Assembly (NCBI GenBank): GCA_016714765.1
Contig: JADKCF010000006.1
Span: 1 to 64,000, forward strand
Direction: 5' to 3'
Source of the DNA: Saprospiraceae bacterium
GTDB lineage: Bacteria > Bacteroidota > Bacteroidia > Chitinophagales > Saprospiraceae
DNA length: 64,000 bases
The notes beneath the pieces were generated by a model. The model had not been told where the DNA came from. It did no database searches and worked only from the letters and a program-made list of their open reading frames with translations. Position 1 is the first letter of the stretch; each line of letters opens with the position of its first letter. Shown here one piece after another: positions 1-8,901 of the stretch. The position numbers were made by a program, and so were the translations under genes.

Positions 1-267
1 TAGACGCATAAAAAATCTAGCAACTTTCGGTTTTTTCAGATTTAAAGTTATCATCAGTCAAAAAGTTTTTAGCTGTTTTGTTTTTTTATCGTCATGACAA
101 ATTTAAACCAACTTTTTTGATTATCCAAATGTAGGCCCAATACCCTACTACAAAAAATACTGCCGACATTTTAGAAAAAAAATCGTTTTCCCTTATTTTA
201 TGATGCACTTTGTGATCATGCATGATTATATTTTGATTTTATTTTCTACAAGATGAGTACACAAAAT
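1..267. other. non-coding stretch downstream of the recombinase
   Basis: AT-rich sequence with no credible open reading frame on either strand. A short palindrome (TGATCATGCATGATTA, near 211-226) is visible, but there is no clear terminator or tRNA. It could contain an attachment site for the neighbouring recombinase; nothing in the sequence proves this. Confidence 0.4.
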
Positions 268-2123
268 TTAATTTTTTTCATCTTTTTTATCATTTTCTCT
301 TTTATTTTTCATCAGTTTGTCTAGTGGGCTTTCGATCATCGATAGCTTGTGATTGGTAACATGTGTGTATATAAGTGTAGTCTTGATGTCAGAGTGCCCG
401 AGCAACTCCTGGATGTATCTCACATCGGTACCTCCATCGAGTAGATGAGTTGCAAAGCAGTGCCGCATGGTATGTGGTGTGACTTTTTTATGGATAGCGG
501 CTTTTTTTACAGCCATTTTTACTACGTTCTGGATAGATCTTTCTGAATAGGGAAGTTTGCCATCCTGCCCTTCAAAAAGCCAATAGATAGGTTTGTAATT
601 GTCAAAATACATCTTAAGCAAGTCTTTTAATATTCCGCTAAAAAGGGTACAACTCTGTCTTTCCTTCCCTTACCGTTTTTAATAAATATTTGATCTCTTT
701 CCCACCACATATCTTCGACCCGGAGTTGCAGTATTTCTCCCAATCTTATACCTGAGCTATAAAATGTATACAATATAGTAGTATGCTTGAGATTGTCCAA
801 CGCTCTTAATATCCGGTCTACTTCTCCCAGGCTTAGTATAGTCGGTAGGTTGTCGTCTTTTTTAGGTCTCCTGGCCTCTTTTACAACTTTCTCGTTGCTT
901 CTGAGCACGTCTCTATAGTAAAACATTATGGCATTGTAAGCATTATGCAATAAACCGTCAGAAACCTTTTGACTCGATATGCTAGACATGTACTTGTCTA
1001 TATCTTTGCTGGACACACCCTCTATATTGTCTAAGCCGATGTGTTTGACAAATTTGATAAATGGACCAAGATATGTAGTCATCGTCTTTTTGCTTCTTTT
1101 GAAAGCGATGAGTGTATCTATGTATCTTCCTACTATCGGCTGTAGATCTGCTGCTGTCTTCCTTAAATATCTGATTTTAAACTGCCCATAACTCTCTTCA
1201 TTTTTGTGATAATCAAAGTCCTCATTAGGTAGTCTGTCTATAATCGTAGCGCCATCTTTTGTATAGTCTTCCCTTAGTCTTTGTAGGATGATTTTATCAT
1301 TTGGGATGGCCCACCTTTTATCATCTTTTTGGTAGGATCTGTCGGTAACCCTTTTTATGATATGAAGGTTAGATTTATACCCTGTAATCTGTACGAGCAC
1401 TTCATCTGTAGCTTCAGGTGTCCTATACAAAGTGACTAGATATGGACACATCATATTGAGCAAGAGCTCTTTTATTTTCTGATATGTAGGGTCGTCCCAA
1501 AAATCATACTTTTCCTGTAGAGATTCCAGATTTTCAATAGTACCCTTTACAATCCATTTCTGTATTTTGCTTTGCCAATATCCTTTCAGTTTTTTTAAAA
1601 ATCCAACATCATCTTCATTGTAATAAATGGAGATATAAAAATGAGCACCGGTGAGCTGTATAGATCTTCCACCTTTTACCAGGTGTATGTCAGTACCCTT
1701 GCTATCACCATGGGAAGGATGTACTGAAGGCACAACGGGATGCGTTGCTATGCTGGCAATGTCGCTTTCGCTGGGTGAGGAAGCGGTCCCAGGTTGATCT
1801 ATATCATTTTTCTGTCCAGATTGTAGGATTCCCTTAGACTTAGAGGCAGTTAAGCCGGTCTGTATTTGATAAGAAGATACATCATTTATTTTTACTATAT
1901 TTTGGAAAGTTTCTGGCCTGGATGTGTGGGCCGTGATGGCAAAGCCCAATGAACGCAAAGCATTATACTGATCTCTATCGTACGATATATAGTAGCATCT
2001 GTGCGTCTGTGAGTATTGGACAGAAGGATGCTTTTTTAGAGCTGCTGCTATCTGCGCATCATAGCTGAAAACAAGACCTATCTGAGTGCTTCCTTTATGA
2101 ATAAATGGAAATATATGAAGCAT
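268..2123 (-). CDS. tyrosine recombinase/integrase with a three-module N-terminal extension, frameshifted
   Basis: Site-specific tyrosine recombinase split over two frames. The upstream part (stop at 627) carries a SAM-like DNA-binding domain, the first catalytic Arg in SSGIRLGEIL and the Lys in KNGKGRKDR. The downstream part (268-621) carries the rest of the active site: HTMRH, then LLGHSDIKTT, then the nucleophile Tyr in LIYTHV. Inserting one base in the five-A run at 640-644 (plus strand) joins them as VVPFFSGILKDLLKMYF, so a one-base loss explains the break. Residues 1-290 are not standard for integrases: three copies of a roughly 50-residue module end in Tyr/Trp-x-Ile (RCYYIS, QKWIVK, KRWAIP). 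The start at 2123 (MLHIFPF) is preferred over 2183 because the upstream residues look non-coding. The substrate is unknown. No phage or conjugation genes are visible nearby. Confidence 0.75.
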
Positions 2124-2189
2124 ATTGAATAAATTACACTGCAAATTAGATCTAATATTTTGATATAAAAAACACATTACCAATATTAT

Positions 2190-2240
2190 CCGTAATTAAA
2201 CGTAACCTTACCGTAATAAACGTATATTACCGTAAATATC
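2190..2240. repeat. helically phased CCGTAA direct repeats upstream of the recombinase
   Basis: CCGTAA occurs at 2190, 2211 and 2230 (spacings 21 and 19 bp). The first two copies are each followed by ACGTA (2200 and 2220), giving units CCGTAATTAAACGTAA and CCGTAATAAACGTATA. The array lies directly upstream of the recombinase start and upstream of the divergent zinc-ribbon gene. Spacing near two helical turns suggests a protein-binding site, either an operator or recombinase arm sites. The function is inferred. Confidence 0.5.
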
Positions 2241-2271
2241 CATTAAAATTATTTTTTTATCAACTTTTTTT

Positions 2272-2279
2272 TACCTTTG
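2272..2279 (+). promoter_or_regulatory. -7 element TACCTTTG
   Basis: Exact match to the Bacteroidota -7 consensus TAnnTTTG, about 77 bp before the zinc-ribbon ORF at 2356. No convincing -33 TTTG is seen, so this is tentative. Confidence 0.4.
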
Positions 2280-2355
2280 CAGACATGTTATATTTTGTAA
2301 TACTTGTCTTTAACTTACATTTCATCCTTTAAAATAGCTTTAATTTTCCTTCAAT

Positions 2356-2748
2356 ATGTCTTCAGACTCCGACCACTCTAAATCCCACTCCAGACATCAG
2401 CGACTCTGCAGACTTTGCAAAGAACCTTTTTCCGGCAGAGCCGATAAGATTTTCTGTTCTGCCACTTGCAAAGCCATGTATCACATAAAGCTCAACAAAG
2501 TGACTATGGAAGCTTCCGAACGTATAGACAAAATCCTCCATCGCAATCGCTCTATCCTCCTGGAAATCATGGGCAAAAACAGCACCCAAAAAAAAGTGAC
2601 CAGAGCCATCCTCGACAGTAAAAAGTTTCACTTCGGATACATCACTCACTTCCACATCAATGTACAAAACAAAACAGTTTTTTACGTGTACGATTTTTCA
2701 TACATCATCTTCAGCGATCAGGAAGTCCTTATCAGAAGGATTGGCTAG
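2356..2748 (+). CDS. small zinc-ribbon protein of unknown function
   Basis: A 130-residue protein. Residues 16-40 hold a CRLCKEPFSGRADKIFC...C motif (two Cys pairs), the treble-clef/zinc-ribbon pattern of a small Bacteroidota family whose members read 'C-x-x-C-x(n)-GRADKKFCS-x-x-C'. The remainder is basic and alpha/beta with no recognised domain (ILHRNRSILLEIMG, then a Phe/Tyr-rich C terminus). This family is usually annotated as hypothetical. A nucleic-acid role is plausible from the basic composition and the ribbon, but it is not shown. It is divergent from the recombinase and shares the intergenic region that carries the CCGTAA repeats. Confidence 0.7.
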   Translation: MSSDSDHSKSHSRHQRLCRLCKEPFSGRADKIFCSATCKAMYHIKLNKVTMEASERIDKILHRNRSILLEIMGKNSTQKKVTRAILDSKKFHFGYITHFHINVQNKTVFYVYDFSYIIFSDQEVLIRRIG

Positions 2749-2990
2749 CAAAAATGAAACATATACACATTATTTTTTAGTTATGTGTTCCATCAGGGAG
2801 ACATATGTATCTGTAGTCGAATCCATGGTCATAAATGTCCCATAGACTTTATTCGTGTGTATGTATATATGACAAAATAGTTGGCATCACTTCTTTTTCA
2901 CAATGGTTGCCTAGGAACAACTGTGTATAGCACAAGCAGCATCGAGGAAATCATATAACTGAAGACAGAGACAAATGTGAATTCAGATTT

Positions 2991-3818
2991 TTACTTATTA
3001 CGCAATTCCATTTTGCCACAAACCCATCCATCCATTCCTATATTTGTAATGTCTGACAAACCTGCCTCTTCAAATGCATGTATAACAGACTTTTTGTCTT
3101 CATCCAGGACGCCTGAAAACAAAAGGATTCCTCCAAGATTCATCCGCCTCACAAGTGCTTCGGCATATTTTATCAAAATATTGCGATTGATATTGGCCAA
3201 AATAATGTCATATTTCCTAACAACTATCGCATCCAGGTCTCCTTCATATGCTCGGACATTGGCTACAGCATTGATAGCGCTGTTTTCTATAGTGTTTTGA
3301 TAGGATTCATGTTCGATGTCTATGGCATCTATCTCATTTGCTCCCAGTTTTGAAGCCAGAATTGCCAAGATACCAGTCCCACATCCAAAATCAAAAACTG
3401 ACTTACCCTCAAAAGCAATGGACTCCATTTGCTGAATCATCATATGTGTCGTGGCATGATGCCCTGTCCCGAATGCCATTTTGGGGTTTATGACCAGGTC
3501 ATACCTTACTCCTGTCTGCGGAGGATGAAAATCCGCCCTTATCTGACAAAAGTGGCCTACAACAACCGGCTGAAAAGATGCTTCCCAAATGGCATTCCAG
3601 TTTTGGGGTTGTAACTCCTCAAATGAATACTTATCTGTAAACCTTTTTATTATCGACTCTACCTCAGATTTTTGGGCGTCATTGAGCAGGTCTTTACGTA
3701 TGTAAGCAATAAAATGATCCTCATTCTCCTCATATGACTCAAAGTCAAACTGTGATAGCAATGCCATCAATATCTCATCTGTGCTTTGCACCTTAAGCGC
3801 ATAGTATATTTCCATCAT
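2991..3818 (-). CDS. prmA: ribosomal protein L11 methyltransferase
   Basis: Cytoplasmic SAM-dependent enzyme that methylates ribosomal protein L11. The 275-residue length fits the short Bacteroidota PrmA. The N-terminal substrate-binding domain (about 1-95) is followed by a class I methyltransferase fold. MAFGTGHH (114-121) is the PrmA signature, DFGCGTG (143-149) is the SAM-binding motif I, and ILANINRN (206-213) is the catalytic motif IV equivalent. It lies 8 bp after folD in the same direction, so the two probably share a transcript. The second Met could also serve as the start. Confidence 0.95.
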   Translation of the reverse strand: MMEIYYALKVQSTDEILMALLSQFDFESYEENEDHFIAYIRKDLLNDAQKSEVESIIKRFTDKYSFEELQPQNWNAIWEASFQPVVVGHFCQIRADFHPPQTGVRYDLVINPKMAFGTGHHATTHMMIQQMESIAFEGKSVFDFGCGTGILAILASKLGANEIDAIDIEHESYQNTIENSAINAVANVRAYEGDLDAIVVRKYDIILANINRNILIKYAEALVRRMNLGGILLFSGVLDEDKKSVIHAFEEAGLSDITNIGMDGWVCGKMELRNK

Positions 3819-3826
3819 GAGTTAAA

Positions 3827-4708
3827 TTAAGGATATATTTCTTTATTGGCTGATTTATAGGTGTTCATCAGCAGGCCCATCACGGTCATAGGTCCTACCC
3901 CTCCCGGTACCGGGGTGATAAAACTGCATTTTTCTTTAACGTGCTCAAAATCTACATCACCTACTAATTTGGACCCTTTTTCATGGTGGTCATCTTCTAC
4001 TCTATTGATCCCCACATCTATCACTACAGCACCTTGTTTGACCATATCTTCCTGAATAAATCCCGGTATACCGATAGCAGCAATGATGATATCAGCCTGG
4101 AGCAATAATTTCTGAAGTTCTTTGGTGCGACTATGCGCCAGTGTGACTGTAGCATCCCCCATTTTTGTTTTTCTGGAAAGCAAAATGCTGATAGGTGTAC
4201 CTACTATATTACTCCTTCCCACGACTACGACATGTTTGCCTGCCGTCTCGATATTGTACCGGTCGAGCAACATAGTGATGCCATATGGAGTAGCCGGAAG
4301 AAAACATGGCAACCCTTGTGCCATTCTACCGAAATTCACCGGATGAAAACCGTCTACATCTTTTCGGTAATCTATGGCCAAAGTAACAGTTACTTCATTG
4401 ATCTGCGGTGGCAATGGCAACTGTACAATAAAACCGTCAACATCAGGATTTTGGTTGAGTTTTGTGATTTCTTCGTGCAGCTGTTCTTCAGTAATGTCAG
4501 AGCCCAAACTTATGAGCGTAGACTTAAATCCGACATGCTCACATGACTTGACTTTATTGCCTACATAAGCCATACTGGCAGGATTATCACCTACCAAAAT
4601 AGCAGCAAGATGAGGTACTCTACCGGTTTTTTGTTTGTATTCACTTACATCCTGCTTTAAAGCATTTTTCAACTCCTCGGCCACTGCTTTACCATCTATC
4701 AATTTCAT
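3827..4708 (-). CDS. folD: bifunctional methylenetetrahydrofolate dehydrogenase/cyclohydrolase
   Basis: Interconverts 5,10-methylene-, 5,10-methenyl- and 10-formyl-tetrahydrofolate with NADP(H), supplying one-carbon units for purines and formyl-Met. The 293-residue length is standard. SMAYVGNKVK (45-54) contains the catalytic Tyr and Lys. VDGFIVQLPLP and KDVDGFHPVN line the folate site. VVGRSNIVGTP is the nucleotide-binding loop, and TPVPGGVGPMT is the C-terminal family signature. It precedes prmA by 8 bp. Confidence 0.97.
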   Translation of the reverse strand: MKLIDGKAVAEELKNALKQDVSEYKQKTGRVPHLAAILVGDNPASMAYVGNKVKSCEHVGFKSTLISLGSDITEEQLHEEITKLNQNPDVDGFIVQLPLPPQINEVTVTLAIDYRKDVDGFHPVNFGRMAQGLPCFLPATPYGITMLLDRYNIETAGKHVVVVGRSNIVGTPISILLSRKTKMGDATVTLAHSRTKELQKLLLQADIIIAAIGIPGFIQEDMVKQGAVVIDVGINRVEDDHHEKGSKLVGDVDFEHVKEKCSFITPVPGGVGPMTVMGLLMNTYKSANKEIYP

Positions 4709-4851
4709 AATGGGGGGATTATTTCGCGCAAGATAAAACTAAATATGATAAATTAACAATGTTATATATCAATAAATAAAAAATATTTTCATATAAAAAT
4801 ATCATTACACAGAGTGTCTTACCTGCCAACAATAATTTTGCAATGTCTGTG

Positions 4852-5604
4852 CTATTGGCCAAAAGCCTGGTCCAAAAAAGCAAGAATCTCGTCCATAGTA
4901 AAAGCGTCTTTGACATGGTATTCGCCTATAGCCTCACGTCTCAGAGAAGAAAGATAAGCACCGCTGTCCAATGCATTGCCAAAATCATATGCTAGTGACC
5001 GAATGTAGGTACCTTTGCTGCACAAGACCGAAAATGCAATCTCTTTTTGCTCGTCCAAGGTATCTACTTCCAAAGTGAAACGTTCTATTCTGACTGGTCT
5101 GGCTTTCATTTCCACTTCACTTCCTCTTCTGGCAAGTTCGTAGGATTTGCTCCCATTGATCTTTATTGCAGAGTATACAGGAGGTATCTGTCTAAGGTCA
5201 CCCAAGAATGAAAGTCGTGCCTCTTCTATCATTGTGGGAGTGATGTGATCGGTTGGGTACATAGCATCCGGTACAGATTCGCTGTCGTATGTAGGTGTTG
5301 TAGCCCCTACATGGATAGTACCCGTATATACTTTATCTTTTGCCTGCAATAAATCTATACTTTTTGTGAGCTTACCGGTACATATCAGCAACAAACCGGT
5401 GGCTAGAGGGTCGAGTGTTCCTGCGTGTCCCACTTTTATTTTTTTGATACCCAGACCATGCTTTATTTTAAAACGTATCTTATTGACCACATCAAAGGAT
5501 GTCCACCCTATTGGTTTATCAATGAGAATAGTAACCCCACTGATAAAATCTACCTTGGACGTTTCCCCGGAAGGTGTCAGCAACTGATCAGTGGAAAGCT
5601 GCAT
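4852..5604 (-). CDS. truB: tRNA pseudouridine(55) synthase
   Basis: Makes the universal pseudouridine 55 in the T loop of tRNAs. The 250-residue length is normal for the short form. The catalytic motif GHAGTLDPLATG (59-70) includes the nucleophile Asp65, and IDKPIGWTSFDVV (28-40) is the N-terminal signature. RPVRIERF and SKGTYIRSLA are further TruB motifs. The start overlaps the 3' end of uppP by 17 bp, continuing the Bacteroidota order ftsX-DUF3098-uppP-truB. Confidence 0.97.
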   Translation of the reverse strand: MQLSTDQLLTPSGETSKVDFISGVTILIDKPIGWTSFDVVNKIRFKIKHGLGIKKIKVGHAGTLDPLATGLLLICTGKLTKSIDLLQAKDKVYTGTIHVGATTPTYDSESVPDAMYPTDHITPTMIEEARLSFLGDLRQIPPVYSAIKINGSKSYELARRGSEVEMKARPVRIERFTLEVDTLDEQKEIAFSVLCSKGTYIRSLAYDFGNALDSGAYLSSLRREAIGEYHVKDAFTMDEILAFLDQAFGQ

Positions 5605-6384
5605 ATATGACTCCTCCTATACCAATGATAATACAATACCAGGCAAAATATATCAATTGGCTTTTTCTTACCAATGTAATCATCCATGTGCAGGCAAAAA
5701 CACCTGTGATGAATGCGACAATAAATCCAACGCTCAGTGCAGGTATGGATGGCGTACCGGAAGTGAAATCTCCGTCCATCAGATCTTTTGCAATTTTACC
5801 AAAGATAAGAGGTACTACCATCAGAAAGAAAACCTCGCTGCTTTCGTTCTATCTATACCTAAAAGCACAGACGTGGATATGGTAGCACTAGAACGGCTTA
5901 TACCGGGAGTAATGTCAATAGCCTGAGCGATGCCTACTTTGAGTAAGTTGAGATAAGTGACATTATTTCCAGTGACGGTAGCTCTGTCTGCTATAAATAA
6001 TAAAATACCCGTGATTATAAGCATCGCACATACCAGCATGATATTTTGAGTAAATAATTGCTCCAGCTCCTTTTCAAAAAAAAGGCCTACTATTGCCGCA
6101 GGTATCATGGACAATACAATTTTGTAGACAAAAGATTTCTCTTCACTTTCTCCCTTTGTAAAAAATTTCTGTATGATCTCCAGGATTTCTTTTCTGAATA
6201 CATAGACAGTAGCCATGGCTGTTCCGAAATGCAACACCACAGTCATCAATAAGCTATCCTGAGGCATGGATTTGTCTCCCAGTATGTATTTGGCCAGTTC
6301 CAGATGACCACTGCTGCTCACAGGCAAAAACTCAGTAAGACCCTGAACTATGCCCAGGATAATGGCGTTGAAAACATCATTCAT
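5588..6384 (-). CDS. uppP: undecaprenyl-diphosphatase (BacA type), frameshifted
   Basis: Integral membrane enzyme that dephosphorylates undecaprenyl pyrophosphate to recycle the lipid carrier for peptidoglycan and polysaccharide export. The N-terminal part (5821-6384) has EFLPVSSSGHL (18-28) and TPGISRSSATIS, both BacA active-site motifs. The C-terminal part (5588-5821) continues as MVVPLIFGKI with the last membrane helices. The first frame ends RTKAARFSF-stop where relatives read ARFSFLMVVPL. One missing base at about 5824-5828 restores the frame. Stop and next ATG overlap as TGATG, so a translationally coupled two-piece enzyme is formally possible but less likely than a sequence error. Confidence 0.9.
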
Positions 6385-6417
6385 GTTTTAGCAGGTATCG
6401 GATGAGAAATTCCGGGA

Positions 6418-6723
6418 TTATTTTTTGACGAATATAGCATATATATTGACAATCAAACCTGCCAATATCAAAATAGGGGCTACTGTAATACGCACCGGGC
6501 TGTAAATCAAAGATTCATCCCAAACATCAGGTGAAGGCATATGCCCACCCGACATCAGAGCCAATCCTAAAAATATAAGCCCAAGACCTATAAGAATAAA
6601 CTTATAATTATTCTTCCCGAATATGAGCTCAGATGCGCCCATAGTTGACGTATCCATTTTTTCATTACTGACAGATGCTGTGCTTGTCTCTACTCGGCGG
6701 GTATATCCTTTTTCTTTAGCCAT
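6418..6723 (-). CDS. DUF3098 small membrane protein
   Basis: A Bacteroidota-specific small membrane protein of unknown function. From Met at 6723 it has about 101 residues: a polar N terminus, then two hydrophobic segments (FILIGLGLIFLGLALMSGG and ITVAPILILAGLIVNIYAIF) joined by a short periplasmic loop with SPDVWDESLIYSPVRI, typical of DUF3098. The start at 6723 (MAKEKGYTRRV) is preferred over 6771 because the extra upstream residues are not family-like. It sits between ftsX and uppP, a conserved position suggesting an envelope or division-related role (inference). Confidence 0.85.
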   Translation of the reverse strand: MAKEKGYTRRVETSTASVSNEKMDTSTMGASELIFGKNNYKFILIGLGLIFLGLALMSGGHMPSPDVWDESLIYSPVRITVAPILILAGLIVNIYAIFVKK

Positions 6724-6824
6724 ATGGTTATGATTGAAATGAATTGCAAAATTACATATAATACGAAACAATGCTGTTATTTATTGGAGAGAATATGATA
6801 AAAATGTATTAAGTGACTCGAAAA

Positions 6825-7667
6825 TCATCTCCCTTCCCTCTTTAAAAACTGATTGATGATAGAATTGGTGGTCACAAACTGAATAAAAAAAGCTACTGCA
6901 AAACTGATCAAAACTGTAAATGCAACATATTTCCACTGAATAATCTCAGCAAAAATACTGCTACTTCTGATGAGATACATAGTCAATAGAGCAATAAAAA
7001 CTACCACAGCAAGTAGTGCTTTGACTGACATCCAAAAAGCAGACTTCATGTAAGGTTTTTTGATGAAACTGTTTTCGGCACCCACCATTTGCATGGTCTT
7101 TATCTGTTTGATATCACTAAAAAGTGTCAGCTTGATAGTATTGAAAATAATGGCCATCGCAAGGACAATAAAACAAAATGCTAAGACAAGTATCCCCAAT
7201 GACACTTTCTCCAGATTGGATTTTACCAGATCAACACTGTCGTTTTCATAATACAAACCAATCACACCCTTTTCCAACTCGACTTTTGACTTGATCTCCT
7301 TTATCATGCTTTCACTGTAAGATTCATTGCCGAGATTAAATTTTATCAAATCCTTGAATGGATTTTCGTCAGAATTTTGTGAAATATGAAGCTCTTTGGA
7401 CATCAGCTCCAAGGCCGACTCTTTGGAGAGGAACTCCACTGAGCCGGGTTTTACTCCTTTGTAACTTTTGATCACCGACTTGAGGTTTTCTATCTGTCCG
7501 GTAGGCATCTTTTCTTCCAGTTCCACCAGAATATTGATATTCTCCTTGACAATATTGGTAATATTATTGGAATGAAAAAAAATAAGCAGGAATAATGATA
7601 TCAGCACCAGTACTATTGAAGTGGACATAGTGGCATAAAACTGTGTTGGCTTTCTGTTTTTTGACAT
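6825..7667 (-). CDS. ftsX: cell division protein FtsX, permease-like
   Basis: Membrane partner of FtsE that controls peptidoglycan hydrolases at the septum. In 280 residues it shows the FtsX plan: a cytoplasmic N terminus, TM1 (about 13-35), an extracellular domain (about 36-160), then three helices ending near the C terminus. FtsE is not in this window, as is common in Bacteroidota. It heads the ftsX-DUF3098-uppP-truB series, with an exact -7 element 20 bp upstream. Confidence 0.9.
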   Translation of the reverse strand: MSKNRKPTQFYATMSTSIVLVLISLFLLIFFHSNNITNIVKENINILVELEEKMPTGQIENLKSVIKSYKGVKPGSVEFLSKESALELMSKELHISQNSDENPFKDLIKFNLGNESYSESMIKEIKSKVELEKGVIGLYYENDSVDLVKSNLEKVSLGILVLAFCFIVLAMAIIFNTIKLTLFSDIKQIKTMQMVGAENSFIKKPYMKSAFWMSVKALLAVVVFIALLTMYLIRSSSIFAEIIQWKYVAFTVLISFAVAFFIQFVTTNSIINQFLKREGR

Positions 7668-7686
7668 CAGATAATCTTAATTGACG

Positions 7687-7694
7687 CAAAGATA
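7687..7694 (-). promoter_or_regulatory. -7 element TATCTTTG for ftsX
   Basis: Exact TAnnTTTG match on the minus strand, 20 bp before the ftsX ATG. The -33 side is AT-rich without a clear TTTG. Confidence 0.5.
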
Positions 7695-7817
7695 CATAAT
7701 TATATATCTGATATTAGAATATATATCTATTTTTATAATACAAATGTACCACAAAGCTCAACGCTCGGGGACTTGACACCCCTGAAAAAAATAAAATTAG
7801 CTAAAAAGCGATTCTGA

Positions 7818-8804
7818 TCAGGCTTTCATATACATGACATCCTTCACAGCTTTTACCACTTTGGCTGCTGTCGGCAGGTACTCATCCAGGAAGGTAGGTG
7901 CATAAGGCAGCGATGTATCTGCTGCATTGACTCTGGTGACAGGTGCATCCAGATGATCAAAAGCATATTTCTGAATCTCATAAGCGATCTCTGCAGATAC
8001 TCCCGCAAAAGGCCAACATTCATCTACGACAACCAGTCTGTTTGTTTTTTTGACAGATGCAACGATGGTTTTATAATCCAGTGGCCTTATGGTCCTTAAA
8101 TCTATGACTTCTGCTGAGATACCTATTTTTTCGAGTTCTACGGCAGCTTCTTTGGCAACTTCCATCATTTTATTATAGGAAACGATCGTCACATCAGTAC
8201 CTTCTCTTCTTACTGCTGCTTTGCCGATGGGCACCAGGTAATCTCCATCAGGTATCTCACCTTTCAATCCATAAAACAACTCTGACTCCATGACACAAAC
8301 CGGATCATTGTCCCTGATAGCAGACTTTAACAAACCCTTTGCATCAGCCGGATCGATACATGAGATCACCTTGATACCGGGAATGTTGGCCATCCAGCTT
8401 TCAAAGGTCTGTGAATGTTGCTGAGCTAGCTGTCCTGCAGAACCTGATGGGCCTCTGAAAACTATCGGACACATAAATTGTCCGGCAGATTGCGAAAGCG
8501 TTTTGGCGGCATTATTGACTATCTGGTCGAAGGCGAGTACTGCAAAATTCCACGTCATAAACTCTATGATCGGTCTCAAGCCATTCATCGCAGCTCCTAC
8601 TCCTATACCTGTAAAACCAAGCTCAGCAATAGGGGTATCTATGACTCTTTTGGGACCAAATTCGTCCAGCATACCTTTACTTACCTTATAAGCTCCATTG
8701 TATTCAGCTACTTCTTCACCCATGAGAAAAACATTCTCATCTCTCCTCATCTCTTCTGACATGGCCTCGCCAAGTGCATCTCTTAAAGTAAGTATTCTGG
8801 ACAT
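7818..8804 (-). CDS. pdhB: pyruvate dehydrogenase E1 component, beta subunit
   Basis: Beta subunit of the thiamine-diphosphate-dependent 2-oxo acid dehydrogenase E1, converting pyruvate to acetyl groups on lipoyl-E2. The 328-residue length is typical. MGEEVAEYNGAYKVSKGM and DTPIAELGFTGIGVGAAM are E1-beta signatures, and the C-terminal transketolase domain contains DLRTIRPLD and VDECWPFAGVSAEIA. The alpha subunit and E2 are not adjacent, as often seen in Bacteroidota. A branched-chain E1 beta is less likely given the MSEEMRRDENVFLMGEEVAEY-type N terminus. The gene has its own promoter. Confidence 0.92.
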   Translation of the reverse strand: MSRILTLRDALGEAMSEEMRRDENVFLMGEEVAEYNGAYKVSKGMLDEFGPKRVIDTPIAELGFTGIGVGAAMNGLRPIIEFMTWNFAVLAFDQIVNNAAKTLSQSAGQFMCPIVFRGPSGSAGQLAQQHSQTFESWMANIPGIKVISCIDPADAKGLLKSAIRDNDPVCVMESELFYGLKGEIPDGDYLVPIGKAAVRREGTDVTIVSYNKMMEVAKEAAVELEKIGISAEVIDLRTIRPLDYKTIVASVKKTNRLVVVDECWPFAGVSAEIAYEIQKYAFDHLDAPVTRVNAADTSLPYAPTFLDEYLPTAAKVVKAVKDVMYMKA

Positions 8805-8843
8805 ATTTTTTGATTTATTTTAATTATCTGTTAAAAAACTGCA

Positions 8844-8871
8844 CAAAAGTAATAAAATATATTGCTACAAA
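8844..8871 (-). promoter_or_regulatory. promoter of pdhB (TTTG / TACTTTTG)
   Basis: On the minus strand TTTG (8871-8868) is followed after 16 bp by TACTTTTG (8851-8844), matching the Bacteroidota -33/-7 pattern. The pdhB start codon lies 40 bp further on. The spacer is slightly shorter than average. Confidence 0.55.
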
Positions 8872-8901
8872 CATTTAGACCTATCCTATGTTTATTAAAT
8901 T

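Noticed and set aside
636..646. Programmed -1 frameshift in the recombinase
   Set aside because: The site C-TTT-TTA lacks the X-XXY-YYZ form, and many unrelated genes here show similar indels.
268..2240. Chromosomal integron (integrase plus attC cassettes)
   Set aside because: No cassette array or attC-like imperfect palindromes are visible near the recombinase.
4719..4916. Minus-strand ORF of 65 residues after truB
   Set aside because: Overlaps truB out of frame and runs into AT-rich intergenic sequence; no recognisable motif.
7750..7800. Hairpin CGGGG-ACTTGACA-CCCC between ftsX and pdhB
   Set aside because: The U-rich side precedes the stem for minus-strand transcripts and only A follows it on the plus strand, so it is not a convincing terminator.
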